Positions 14,549 to 23,505 of a stretch of DNA of 38,067 nt are shown one piece after another. The notes beneath the pieces are model-generated. The model saw only the letters and a program-made list of their open reading frames with translations, searched no databases and was not told where the DNA came from. Location of the stretch: the NCBI GenBank assembly GCA_964405075.1, contig CAYOMP010000012.1:1-38067 (forward strand), written 5' to 3'. Source of the DNA: CAYOMP01 sp964405075 (lineage in GTDB: Bacteria > Bacillota > Clostridia > Lachnospirales > Lachnospiraceae). The stretch's first letter is position 1; each line of letters opens with the position of its first letter. The position numbers and the translations under genes were made by a program.

Positions 14549-17500
14549 ATGGGAAAGAGAAGAAATAATTTTAAAAAAATTATTGCTGCGATGTTAGCTA
14601 CATCGCTGGTATTTGCTAGTGTAAGCACAAATGTGTACGCTACGGGTAATGACAATAGAATGGATGCAGAAATCTCAGATGTCAGCCAATTAGCAGCAAC
14701 AGGGGGAGCTATAGGAGTTGAATTATCTGCTTCAGAAGTGGATATGAATTACATTATATCCCGAGCAGGTAATGGTGATATTAAGGCATATGGAGAAAGT
14801 TTGGAAAATGGTGGTACTCCACAGGTAACTGATGATAACACAGTTCAACCTGGTGAAGGCGGAACTGCTTACTATATTGATGCTGTTAATGGAGATGATG
14901 GCAACGATGGTAAATCAAAAGAAAAAGCATGGAAAACTTTTGAAGTAGCGAATCAAACAGAATTTGCTCCTGGGGATTGCATTTTACTAAAAGCGGGATG
15001 CGAATGGGAAGATTGTTGTTTAAGTCCTAAGGGTTCCGGAACAGAAAATAATCCAATCAGAATTAGCAGTTATGGCGCAGGAAATTTGCCAAAGCTGTCA
15101 GGAAATGGGACAGTTGGAGAATTAATATACTTATGTGATCAGGAATATATTCAGATTTCAAACGTCGAAATAACAAATACAACACCGGAATTAGAAGGAA
15201 TAAATCTTATAGAAGTAAATAATGATAATGGAGAACATCTAAAGGATGTTCGTGGTATTTGCGTAGCAGGACAGTCAAGAGGTGAAGCATTAGATGGAAT
15301 AAGTATAAGTAATGTATATATACATGATGTTACAGGTGAAGACTGTTGGATTGGTGGTAATGCTTCAGATAGTATACCAGGGATAACAAAAGCTACAGGA
15401 TGGGATGGTTCTAAGAGAACAGGTGCTATTGTTTTTGAAATAGAGCAGCCAGAAACGTTAGGGCAGGAACCAACAACATTTAATGACGTAGTAGTTGAAA
15501 ATAATGTTTTAATAGATAACTCATTTGGTGGAATTATTTTCAAACAGTGGAAGGGTGACAAAGTAGATGATTCAGAACCTGGTGCTGATGTAAATTGGGC
15601 AAATGGTGATGATAATTTAAGGTCTCCTTGTTATGCAAGTGCCGCTTGGAATCCACATACAAACATAGTAATTCAAGATAACTATTTAAGTCATGCAGGT
15701 TCAGATTATGCATGTAATACTATTTATGCTACGAGTATAAAAAATTCTGTAATACAGGGAAATGTTTCAAAGGGTGCAGGAACTTGTGCTATTGAATTAT
15801 ATTATACAGATGATGTTGTGATTCAGTATAACGAAATATATGATGTAAAAGCTAAAGCTGGTGGAGCTGATTCGAATGCTATTGACCCAGATAAGAAGGC
15901 AACTAACACAATGATTCAATACAATTATTCTCACAATACAGGTGATGGTATACTTTTATGTGGATTTATCTATGGGTCAGCAGTGGTTAGATACAATGTA
16001 GTACAAGATGCTAATAAGAGATATTTAAACCCTCATGGTGATAGAGGTTACAATTATATATATAACAATGTTTTCTATAATACATTAGAGAATTCTACTG
16101 TAACATTCATAGATTCGTCTGGTGGAAGTGCATATCTTGGAAAAACAGTGAATATGCATTATATTTACAATAATATATTTTATAATGCAGCAAGTAATAC
16201 TACAAATGTTGTTTTAAATGATGGCGAAGGATTAGTGTATTCAAATAACTGTTATTATGGTAAGGCAGTAAATGTAGTTGGAGAAGATGAAAAGGCTATT
16301 TGCCAAAATCCAGAATTTGTAGGAGATTTATCAACTAACGATATTAATGATTTACAATTAGCTGCAACATCACCACTTATTAATTCAGGTAAAAATGTTG
16401 ATGATACACTTAGTGATGCAGGATATATATTTTCAACAGCGGTATTTGGTGATACAGACATTTATGGTAATACAACACCTGTGGATAATGTAGATATTGG
16501 AGTATTTGAATATCAGGGTGTTGAAGGTGTTGGAAGTGTACATGGATATGTATATGACGAGTATGGTTACAAAATACCTGGAGCATCGGTAAAATTAGGA
16601 GAACAGACAGTAACAGCAGATGATAGTGCATATTATGTATTTGATAATATAACACCTGGAACATATAGTTTAGTAGCTTCAATGTCAGAATATAATGATG
16701 GAACGCCTATAAATGTCGATATTGAGTCTAAAAGAGTAAAAACTGTAGATTTGACATTAGGAGAAAGTACTTCAAGTATTGGTAATATTAGTGGTATAGT
16801 TAAAAATTCATCAGGAACAATAGCTGGTGCTACAGTTAAATTATTAGGAACAGATTTAAGTGTTGTTACAGAAACTACTACAGATGGTAGTGGAGCATTT
16901 ACATTTGCTGGTGTAGCAGTCAATTTAAGTGATGGATATACAATTTCAGTAGAAAAAAATGGATATGTAACTATAGATAAAGAAAATGTTATAGTAAGAC
17001 CTGCTAACACAACTGTAGTTGAAATTGTAATGTCAAAGGATATTGGTTCGACAGTTTATGTAGGTAATATTACATTTGATGATTGTGCAACAGGTGCATT
17101 TGATGGAAATGATGATTGGACAATATATAACGCAGATAATTCTATAAGAATTGCAGAAATAGTAGAAGATGAAGCAATAGAAGGAAATAAATATCTACAT
17201 TTAGAAAAGACTGGAACAACTAAATCTTCATTAGCATTCTTTAATAAAAATGCATTCGATTTATCAGGAACAGTAACTATTGAAGCCAGAGTTATGCGAG
17301 AGTCTTCAAATACATCCACAGCTGATCAGCTTGGAATGTATTCGTATAATGGAGATAGTTTCTTGATTAGTGGAGATCCAACTAGTAGTAAAAATCCGGC
17401 AGCAACATTCGCTTTTTCAAAAGGGAACATTATAACTCATAACAAAACAGGTAGTAGTAGTACTGTAACGGCGAAAACATTTGAAGCAGGGCAGTGGTAT

Positions 17501-19156
17501 GTAATTAGAAATGTAGCCAATATTGATACTGGTACATTTGATTTTTATATTGATGATATGGAAACACCTGTATTATCAAATCAACCACTTAGAACTATAA
17601 CTAATTTAGACTATTTCATGTTCTTTATTAATGGTAGTAATGTCGGAGAATTAAATATTGACTATTTTAGAATATGTCAAGGTGCACCATATGATTATAA
17701 TAAAGCAGAATTATTAACATTAGATGTTGAAGATATGGAAGTTGTACAAAAATCCGATACTGAATATGTTGTAAATGAAGCTGTTGAGTCAACAAAAGAT
17801 AGCATTAATGTAAAAGCATTTGCTGGATTTGGTTCAGTGACAGTTAATGGAGTAGTAGCAACGAAGGATACAGCTGCTAAAGTGCCATTAGAAGTAGGTG
17901 AAAATGTAATTAATATAAAGGTAACAGCAGAGGATGGAATCAACATAAAAGATTATACATTGAAGATTACAAAACAGGATCCGGATGTTGAGGCGTACTT
18001 AAATTCTGTAGTTATATCAAATGTGGATTATTCACCAGAGTTTAATAAAGCGGTTACAGAATATTCGGCTAATGTTGCCAATAGTGTGGAAAAAGTTAGT
18101 ATCTTATGTGAGAAAGCTAATGAATATTGCACATTAGAAACTGTTGTAAATGGAGTTAATATTAATGATTTAGAAAATATTAGCTTAATAGAAGGACTGA
18201 ATACAATTATTATTACTGTTGGTTCAAAGGATGGAACTAATTACGAATACTATACATTTGAGATAAATCGTGCTCAGGATTCTACAGATAATAATAACAA
18301 TGATAATGACAATAATAGCAACAACAATAGCGACAATAATAATAACAATAATAATAACGATAATAATAGTACAGTAAAAGTTACATCAATAGCATTAAAC
18401 AAAACATCAGTAAGCTTTAATACAATTGGTGCAACAGAAACACTTACAGCTACAGTAGATCCTTCAAATGCTACTGATAAGTCAGTAAAATGGTCTTCAT
18501 CTAATGAAGCTGTAGCAGTTGTAAACAATGGTGTGGTTACAGCTAAAGGAAACGGAACAGCAACAATTACTGCAAAAGCAGGAGAAAAGGAAGCTAACTG
18601 TACAGTTACAGTAAGTCAGAAATCAGACAGTGTAAGTATAACATTAAAGGGAACTAAGGTTTCAGGAAAGAGTTTACCTGTTACAAAAGGAAAATCATAC
18701 ACATTAAAAGCAGTTGTATCACCTACAACAGTTGCATCAGAAAATGCAAAAGTAACGTGGTCAACTTCAAATAAAAAGATTGCAACTGTAAGCAAATCAG
18801 GAAAAGTAAAAATGCTTAAAACAGGAACTGTTAAGATTACAGCAAAAACTGCTGACGGAAAGAAAGCAACAGTTACATTAAAAGCTAAAAAGGCAGTAGT
18901 AAAGGTAAGTAAATTAAAAATTGCAGGCAAAAAGACAATGAAAGTTAAAGATAAACAGAAATTAACTTTGACAGTGTCACCTGTTACTGCTAACAACCAG
19001 AAGGTTACATGGAAATCTTCAAATAAAAAGATTGCAACAGTAAGTTCTAAGGGTGTTGTAACAGCTAAAAAGGCTGGAAAAGTAACTATAACAGCTACTG
19101 CAAAAGATGGCAGTAAGAAATCAGTTAAGTTTAAAATTACAGTTAAAGCAAAATAA
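14549..19156 (+). CDS. Secreted multidomain parallel beta-helix protein, probable polysaccharide lyase
   Basis: 1535 residues. Signal peptide: RRNNFKK basic start, hydrophobic core to about residue 28, and probable cleavage near VYATG. A parallel beta-helix domain spans about 108-655, opening YYIDAVNGDDGNDGKSKEKA and FAPGDCILLKAG, as in PL9-like and other secreted pectin-active proteins. Two carboxypeptidase-regulatory-like beta sandwiches follow (about 658-740 and 747-833), then a LamG-like jelly-roll (838-1050), two cadherin-like beta-sandwich domains (1052-1245), an Asn/Asp-rich linker (1246-1272), and three BIG2 Ig-like domains (1273-1535), the last two very lysine-rich. There is no LPXTG or S-layer motif; the basic BIG2 repeats may bind the wall. 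Catalytic residues cannot be assigned by eye. AGGAGG precedes the start. Pectin is the likeliest substrate, by inference. Confidence 0.85.
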   Translation: MGKRRNNFKKIIAAMLATSLVFASVSTNVYATGNDNRMDAEISDVSQLAATGGAIGVELSASEVDMNYIISRAGNGDIKAYGESLENGGTPQVTDDNTVQPGEGGTAYYIDAVNGDDGNDGKSKEKAWKTFEVANQTEFAPGDCILLKAGCEWEDCCLSPKGSGTENNPIRISSYGAGNLPKLSGNGTVGELIYLCDQEYIQISNVEITNTTPELEGINLIEVNNDNGEHLKDVRGICVAGQSRGEALDGISISNVYIHDVTGEDCWIGGNASDSIPGITKATGWDGSKRTGAIVFEIEQPETLGQEPTTFNDVVVENNVLIDNSFGGIIFKQWKGDKVDDSEPGADVNWANGDDNLRSPCYASAAWNPHTNIVIQDNYLSHAGSDYACNTIYATSIKNSVIQGNVSKGAGTCAIELYYTDDVVIQYNEIYDVKAKAGGADSNAIDPDKKATNTMIQYNYSHNTGDGILLCGFIYGSAVVRYNVVQDANKRYLNPHGDRGYNYIYNNVFYNTLENSTVTFIDSSGGSAYLGKTVNMHYIYNNIFYNAASNTTNVVLNDGEGLVYSNNCYYGKAVNVVGEDEKAICQNPEFVGDLSTNDINDLQLAATSPLINSGKNVDDTLSDAGYIFSTAVFGDTDIYGNTTPVDNVDIGVFEYQGVEGVGSVHGYVYDEYGYKIPGASVKLGEQTVTADDSAYYVFDNITPGTYSLVASMSEYNDGTPINVDIESKRVKTVDLTLGESTSSIGNISGIVKNSSGTIAGATVKLLGTDLSVVTETTTDGSGAFTFAGVAVNLSDGYTISVEKNGYVTIDKENVIVRPANTTVVEIVMSKDIGSTVYVGNITFDDCATGAFDGNDDWTIYNADNSIRIAEIVEDEAIEGNKYLHLEKTGTTKSSLAFFNKNAFDLSGTVTIEARVMRESSNTSTADQLGMYSYNGDSFLISGDPTSSKNPAATFAFSKGNIITHNKTGSSSTVTAKTFEAGQWYVIRNVANIDTGTFDFYIDDMETPVLSNQPLRTITNLDYFMFFINGSNVGELNIDYFRICQGAPYDYNKAELLTLDVEDMEVVQKSDTEYVVNEAVESTKDSINVKAFAGFGSVTVNGVVATKDTAAKVPLEVGENVINIKVTAEDGINIKDYTLKITKQDPDVEAYLNSVVISNVDYSPEFNKAVTEYSANVANSVEKVSILCEKANEYCTLETVVNGVNINDLENISLIEGLNTIIITVGSKDGTNYEYYTFEINRAQDSTDNNNNDNDNNSNNNSDNNNNNNNNDNNSTVKVTSIALNKTSVSFNTIGATETLTATVDPSNATDKSVKWSSSNEAVAVVNNGVVTAKGNGTATITAKAGEKEANCTVTVSQKSDSVSITLKGTKVSGKSLPVTKGKSYTLKAVVSPTTVASENAKVTWSTSNKKIATVSKSGKVKMLKTGTVKITAKTADGKKATVTLKAKKAVVKVSKLKIAGKKTMKVKDKQKLTLTVSPVTANNQKVTWKSSNKKIATVSSKGVVTAKKAGKVTITATAKDGSKKSVKFKITVKAK

Positions 19157-19164
19157 GTTTATAA

Positions 19165-19224
19165 AAGGAATGTCGCAAAATAAATGATTTTTAATTATTT
19201 ATGGAGCGGCACTCCTTTTTGTCT
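19165..19224 (+). terminator. Terminator after the secreted protein gene
   Basis: AAGGAATGTCGC (19165-19176) pairs with GCGGCACTCCTT (19206-19217) with one mismatch and one G-U pair, followed by TTTTTG. The loop is long and AT-rich. Confidence 0.65.
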
Positions 19225-19299
19225 TTTTACTGGATAAATCAAATGTGGATTTTTTGCGTTACAATTTTGATGAATTTGTAAAGTAGAAAAGAGATAAGA

Positions 19300-19363
19300 T
19301 TGACACAGGGGAAAATCTATAGTAACTTGTTTAAAGAATTTAGCTAAAAAAATTTAACTAAAT
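19300..19363 (+). promoter_or_regulatory. Candidate fatty-acid operon promoter with twin palindromes
   Basis: A perfect -35 TTGACA (19300-19305) is followed at 17 bp by a weak -10, TAACTT (19323-19328). Downstream lie TTTAGCTAAA (19339-19348, a perfect palindrome) and TTTAACTAAA (19353-19362), 14 bp apart. They are plausible operator half-units for a dimeric regulator such as the MarR protein at the end of the operon. They do not match the FapR consensus. Confidence 0.45.
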
Positions 19364-19392
19364 AATTTAAAACAAATTCGGGAGGATCTAAA

Positions 19393-19617
19393 ATGTTTGA
19401 AGAAATTAAAGCAATTATTGTTGATACTATTAACTGTTCTGCTGATCAGGTAACTATGGAGGCTGATTTATATGATGATTTAAATGCAGATTCCTTAGAT
19501 GCAGTTGAGTTAAATCTTGCACTTGAAGAAAAATGTGGAATATCTATTCCAGATGAAAAGATGGCAGAAATGAAATTAGTATCTGATATTGTTAACTATG
19601 TAGAAGAAAATAAATAA
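19393..19617 (+). CDS. acpP: Acyl carrier protein
   Basis: A 74-residue acidic four-helix protein that carries growing acyl chains as thioesters. Ser34 in the DSLDAVELNLALEE helix is the phosphopantetheine attachment site. Length and the ending IVNYVEENK are standard. GGGAGG lies nine bases before the start. First gene of the fatty-acid operon, directly behind a TTGACA-type promoter and twin palindromes. A gap of 197 bases with a 14-bp hairpin separates it from accB, which may let acpP be expressed above the rest. Confidence 0.96.
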   Translation: MFEEIKAIIVDTINCSADQVTMEADLYDDLNADSLDAVELNLALEEKCGISIPDEKMAEMKLVSDIVNYVEENK

Positions 19618-19635
19618 GATTGTTTGTAAATATCA

Positions 19636-19698
19636 TTAAGGAAACATTTAACAAAGTTGCTTAGATTTTTAAATGCAATATACAAAATGTTTCCTTAA
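19636..19698 (+). promoter_or_regulatory. Perfect 14-bp hairpin between acpP and accB
   Basis: TTAAGGAAACATTT (19636-19649) is perfectly complementary to AAATGTTTCCTTAA (19685-19698). The 35-base loop has its own TTGC/GCAA pair. No T run follows, so it is not a classical terminator; an mRNA processing or stabilising element is more likely. Confidence 0.6.
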
Positions 19699-19814
19699 AA
19701 TTTACAAATATAACAGTAAATATAAATGTAATGGGTTAAAAAGTGAAATGCATAATAAAGTGTAAATGTACTTTAAGAATATATATTTTCTGAGAAGAAG
19801 GGATGGAAAAGTAA

Positions 19815-20432
19815 ATGAACCAACAGGAAATCTTAGAAATAATGAATATATTTGGAACAGCAAATATAGAAAGAATGGAATTAAAAACATCCGAGTATGA
19901 GATTAGGTTAGAAAAGGAAAAGGCTGTAATTAATCAGCGTTTGTCAGAAGATTATAGAGATATTTCTAATAATAGATTAAATAGTATTGATACATATGAT
20001 ACAAGTGTCAGAACTAATAAAACAGATGAAAATTCCAAGGTAAATGATGAACTTGAAGCAAGTAAATCAAGTGGATTGAATGCAAAAAGCAATATTGTTA
20101 ATTTTGCAAATGCTAATAATGTAGCAGAATCAAAAGTTGAAAACAACATAAAAGATAATATAGAGAATACTGTAGATGAAGTAGAAAAAATAAAAGAGGA
20201 AAATCTGGTACGTTCTCCTATTGTGGGGACATTTTACTCAGCACCGGCTGAAGACAAGGAACCTTATGTTGTTGAAGGTTCGGTGGTAAAGAAAGGTGAT
20301 GTATTGTGCTTATTAGAAGCTATGAAGATGATGAGTGAGGTTACAGCACCAAAAAATGGAGTAATAAAAAAATGTCTTGTAATGAATGAAGAGGTTGTAG
20401 AGTTTAACAAGCCATTATTTGTTATCGAGTAA
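19815..20432 (+). CDS. accB: Biotin carboxyl carrier protein of acetyl-CoA carboxylase
   Basis: A 205-residue carrier subunit that moves carboxybiotin between the carboxylase and transferase active sites. The C-terminal biotinyl domain (about 130-205) has Lys171 in LLEAMKMMSEV as the biotin site, with the conserved PIVGTFY entry strand. The N-terminal 35 residues form a helix region. The middle (about 45-125) is a low-complexity Asn/Ser/Glu/Lys linker, longer than in E. coli AccB. GGGATGG precedes the ATG. Only 14 bases separate it from accC. Confidence 0.95.
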   Translation: MNQQEILEIMNIFGTANIERMELKTSEYEIRLEKEKAVINQRLSEDYRDISNNRLNSIDTYDTSVRTNKTDENSKVNDELEASKSSGLNAKSNIVNFANANNVAESKVENNIKDNIENTVDEVEKIKEENLVRSPIVGTFYSAPAEDKEPYVVEGSVVKKGDVLCLLEAMKMMSEVTAPKNGVIKKCLVMNEEVVEFNKPLFVIE

Positions 20433-20446
20433 AGGATAGAGGGTAT

Positions 20447-21832
20447 ATGTTTAAAAGAATATTAATTGCAAATAGAGGGGAGATAGCTGTTCGAATAATA
20501 CGTGCTTGTCGAGAATTGAATATTGAGACGGTTGCGGTGTATTCTAAGGCCGATGCAGATAGTTTACATGTTCAATTAGCTACGGAGGCAGTTTGTATTG
20601 GGGATAATAAGCCTTCAAAGAGTTATTTGAATATGGTTAACATAATGTCGGCAGCTATAAATTATAAATGTGAAGCTATTCATCCGGGATACGGATTTTT
20701 ATCCGAAAACAGCAAATTTGCATCTGTTTGTGAAAAGAGTGGTATTAAATTCATTGGTCCAAAAGCAGAGGTTATTGATGCATTAGGTGATAAGGCTACA
20801 GCCAGAAAGCTAATGATAGAAAATGATATTCCGGTGGTGCCGGGATACCAAGGAGAAATAAGGGATGAAAACCATGCACTGGAGATTGCTAAAAGTATAG
20901 GGTTTCCTGTATTGATTAAGGCATCAGCCGGCGGTGGTGGTCGTGGTATGCGAAAAGTATTTGAGGAGAAGAATTTTATCCACGATTATTTGGAAGCAAA
21001 GGCAGAATCAAAGAACTGCTTTGGTAAGGATGAAATGTATATTGAAAAACTGATTATTAATCCAAGACATATAGAATTTCAAATTCTTGCTGATGAGCAT
21101 GGAAATGTAATTCATCTTGGAGAAAGAGATTGTTCAATGCAAAGACGAAATCAGAAGCTGCTTGAGGAGAGTCCAGCCATGGCATTGGATGATGAGTTAA
21201 GGGGAAAAATGGGGAATGCAGCAGTTAAGGCAGCTAAGGTAGCCGGATACACTAATGCCGGAACCGTTGAATTTATTCTGGATAAGGATATGAATTTCTA
21301 TTTTATCGAAATGAATACCAGAATACAGGTGGAACATCCTGTTAGCGAAATGGTTACAGGAATTAACTTGATAGCAGAACAGATAAGGGTGGCAGCAGGA
21401 TTGGAGTTAAATATTAAACAGTCCGATGTTAAATTACAAGGACACGTTATTGAATGTCGAATTAATGCAGAGAATCCTAAGCAAAATTTTATGCCCTCTG
21501 CAGGGAAAATAAGTTTTTTACATTTTCCGGGAGGATATGATACCAGGGTAGATTCATTTCTTTATAATGGCTATGAAATTTTACCATTTTATGATTCGAT
21601 GCTTGCCAAGATTATTGTAAAAGGAAATACTCGCCTTGATGCTATCAGGAGAATGAGAAGAGCCTTAGAGGAACTGGTAATAGAAGGAGTAATAACTAAT
21701 GCAGAATTTAGCTATTTACTTTTGTATCATCCGGACTTTATCAAGGGAAATTATAATACAGGGTTTTTAGAAAATCATATAGAAGAGATATTGAAATGGG
21801 ATGAGGGTGCAGACAGTGAATCAAGCATTTAG
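20447..21832 (+). CDS. accC: Biotin carboxylase subunit of acetyl-CoA carboxylase
   Basis: A 461-residue ATP-grasp enzyme (EC 6.3.4.14) that carboxylates the biotin on AccB using bicarbonate and ATP. FKRILIANRGEIAVRIIRA is the canonical N terminus. IHPGYGFLSEN, the ATP-lid loop KASAGGGGRGM, and the catalytic region FIEMNTRIQVEHPVSEMVTG follow in order. Full length for the family (about 450). The ribosome binding site GAGGG lies before the ATG. The last 17 bases overlap accD, consistent with coupled translation. Confidence 0.97.
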   Translation: MFKRILIANRGEIAVRIIRACRELNIETVAVYSKADADSLHVQLATEAVCIGDNKPSKSYLNMVNIMSAAINYKCEAIHPGYGFLSENSKFASVCEKSGIKFIGPKAEVIDALGDKATARKLMIENDIPVVPGYQGEIRDENHALEIAKSIGFPVLIKASAGGGGRGMRKVFEEKNFIHDYLEAKAESKNCFGKDEMYIEKLIINPRHIEFQILADEHGNVIHLGERDCSMQRRNQKLLEESPAMALDDELRGKMGNAAVKAAKVAGYTNAGTVEFILDKDMNFYFIEMNTRIQVEHPVSEMVTGINLIAEQIRVAAGLELNIKQSDVKLQGHVIECRINAENPKQNFMPSAGKISFLHFPGGYDTRVDSFLYNGYEILPFYDSMLAKIIVKGNTRLDAIRRMRRALEELVIEGVITNAEFSYLLLYHPDFIKGNYNTGFLENHIEEILKWDEGADSESSI

Positions 21833-22712
21833 TAATAAAAGAAGAACAGTAAAGCTATATAAAAAACATAGAGGTAAAGAAGTAAACACTAATATAGACA
21901 TACGAGAAGAGGATATTTTTAGAGAATGTCCTAATTGTGAAACTAAGTTACTTAAGGATGATATTAAGGAAAATAAGTATGTATGCCCAATATGTAACCA
22001 TCATTTTGGAGTATCTAATAGACGTAGGTTGAAAATGCTAGTGGATACCGGATCCTTTAAGCCTGTCAAATTTGATAAGGATTTTATTAATCCTCTTGAT
22101 TTTCCAGAGTACGAAGAAAAGATTAGACAGTGTCAGGATAAGACGGGATTATCTGAGGGAGTGACCATGGGAACAGCTAAAGTAGACGGAGAAAGTCTTG
22201 TAGTAGCAGTGCTAAGTCCAGCCTTTCTAATGGGAAGTATGGGAATGATAGTAGGAGAAATGATAACAGTTGCTATTGAAACTGCCAGGAAAAAGAAATT
22301 ACCACTATTAATATTTTCAGCTAGTGGTGGAGCCAGAATGCAAGAAGGTATAATGTCCCTTATGCAAATGGCAAAAACATCAGCAGCAATAGAAAAATTT
22401 AAATCCGAAGGTGGTTTATATATAAGTTACCTTACCCATCCAACAACAGGTGGAGTAAGTGCCAGTTTCGCATTTTTAGGAGATATTATGCTGGCAGAAC
22501 CTAAGGCATTAATAGGATTTGCGGGACCAAGGGTAATAAAACAGACTATTAAGGAAGAATTGCCGGAAGGCTTTCAAAGGGCAGAATATTTGTTAGAGCA
22601 TGGTTTCTTGGATAAAGTAGTGCCAAGGGAAGAAATGAGAAGCTGTATAAGTCAAATATTACGACTTCATAAAAAAGGAGCTAAGTTAAATGAAGGCAGG
22701 GGAAATAGTTAA
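21816..22712 (+). CDS. accD: Acetyl-CoA carboxylase carboxyltransferase, beta subunit
   Basis: A 298-residue carboxyltransferase subunit with the N-terminal C4 zinc ribbon CPNC ... CPIC (NCETKLLKDD between) typical of AccD. It is followed by the crotonase-like core with FSASGGARMQEGIMSLMQM and THPTTGGVSASFAFLGDI. GTG at 21816 is preferred: AGGGTG sits eight bases upstream and inside accC, while the ATG at 21801 and GTG at 21807 have no proper spacing. It works as an alpha2-beta2 complex with AccA, which overlaps it by 23 bases. Confidence 0.95.
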   Translation: MNQAFSNKRRTVKLYKKHRGKEVNTNIDIREEDIFRECPNCETKLLKDDIKENKYVCPICNHHFGVSNRRRLKMLVDTGSFKPVKFDKDFINPLDFPEYEEKIRQCQDKTGLSEGVTMGTAKVDGESLVVAVLSPAFLMGSMGMIVGEMITVAIETARKKKLPLLIFSASGGARMQEGIMSLMQMAKTSAAIEKFKSEGGLYISYLTHPTTGGVSASFAFLGDIMLAEPKALIGFAGPRVIKQTIKEELPEGFQRAEYLLEHGFLDKVVPREEMRSCISQILRLHKKGAKLNEGRGNS

Positions 22713-23496
22713 AATTGCAAGAGATGTTAGAAGACCTAAGGTGTGGGATTATATAGAATATCTTTTTGAGGATTTTTTTGAACAAAAAGGAGACTTTTTA
22801 TCATCGGATGATAAGAGTATCTTAGGTGGAATTGCAATGTTTAAAGGTTTGCCGGTGACAGTTATAGGTCATTGCAAGGGTAGAGATATAAATGAAAATA
22901 TTGAATGTAATTTTGGAATGCCTAATCCACAAGGATATAGAAAAGCCAGAAGAATTATGGAGCAGGCGGAGAAATTTGGCAGGCCAATCATTACATTTAT
23001 AGACACGCCGGGGGCTTATCCCGGAATAGAAGCTGAAAGTAACGGACAGAGCAAGGCTATTGCAGATAATCTGGCTTTTATGAGTACATTGACAGTACCG
23101 GTAATTGCAGTAGTGACCGGAGAGGGCAGTTCAGGTGGAGCCTTGGCAATTGGTGTAGCTAACACAGTAATAATGTTGGAAAATGCAATATATTCCATAT
23201 TATCGCCTGAAGGCTTTGCATCAATTCTTTGGAAAGATTCCGCTAGAGCAGATGAAGCGGCTGATATTATGAGATTAACCTCTAAGGATTTGAAAAGATT
23301 TGGAGTTATTGATGAAATTGTAGCAGAACCTGAAGATGGTATATGGAATAATACAGAAGTGGTTATGAAGAGATTAGATAAGATATTATTAAATGAACTT
23401 ATAAAGTATAAAAAAATGAGTTCTAAAGAAATAGCCAAGAATCGATACGACAAGTTTAGAAATATTGATGGTGTTTTTTGGGGGTATAACAGATAG
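22690..23496 (+). CDS. accA: Acetyl-CoA carboxylase carboxyltransferase, alpha subunit
   Basis: 268 residues, the short clostridial form. It transfers the carboxyl group from biotin to acetyl-CoA, giving malonyl-CoA together with AccD. Key blocks are VIGHCKGRD, FGMPNPQGYRKARRIM, FIDTPGAYPGIEAE and TGEGSSGGALAIGVAN, the last two being the oxyanion-hole glycine pairs. The ATG at 22690 lies in the end of accD, with AAAGGAG upstream. Gene order D then A, with overlap, supports equal synthesis of both subunits. Confidence 0.96.
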   Translation: MKAGEIVKIARDVRRPKVWDYIEYLFEDFFEQKGDFLSSDDKSILGGIAMFKGLPVTVIGHCKGRDINENIECNFGMPNPQGYRKARRIMEQAEKFGRPIITFIDTPGAYPGIEAESNGQSKAIADNLAFMSTLTVPVIAVVTGEGSSGGALAIGVANTVIMLENAIYSILSPEGFASILWKDSARADEAADIMRLTSKDLKRFGVIDEIVAEPEDGIWNNTEVVMKRLDKILLNELIKYKKMSSKEIAKNRYDKFRNIDGVFWGYNR

Positions 23497-23505
23497 GAGA
23501 AAATC

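Noticed and set aside
15151..15561. 136-codon minus-strand frame
   Set aside because: Antisense of the beta-helix domain, without a start site or recognisable motif.
16410..16682. His/Leu-rich minus-strand open frame
   Set aside because: Antisense shadow of the secreted protein gene with no ribosome binding site.
18274..18528. Leucine-rich minus-strand open frame
   Set aside because: It is the antisense of the Asn/Asp-rich linker codons (AAT/AAC/GAT) of the secreted protein, not a membrane protein.
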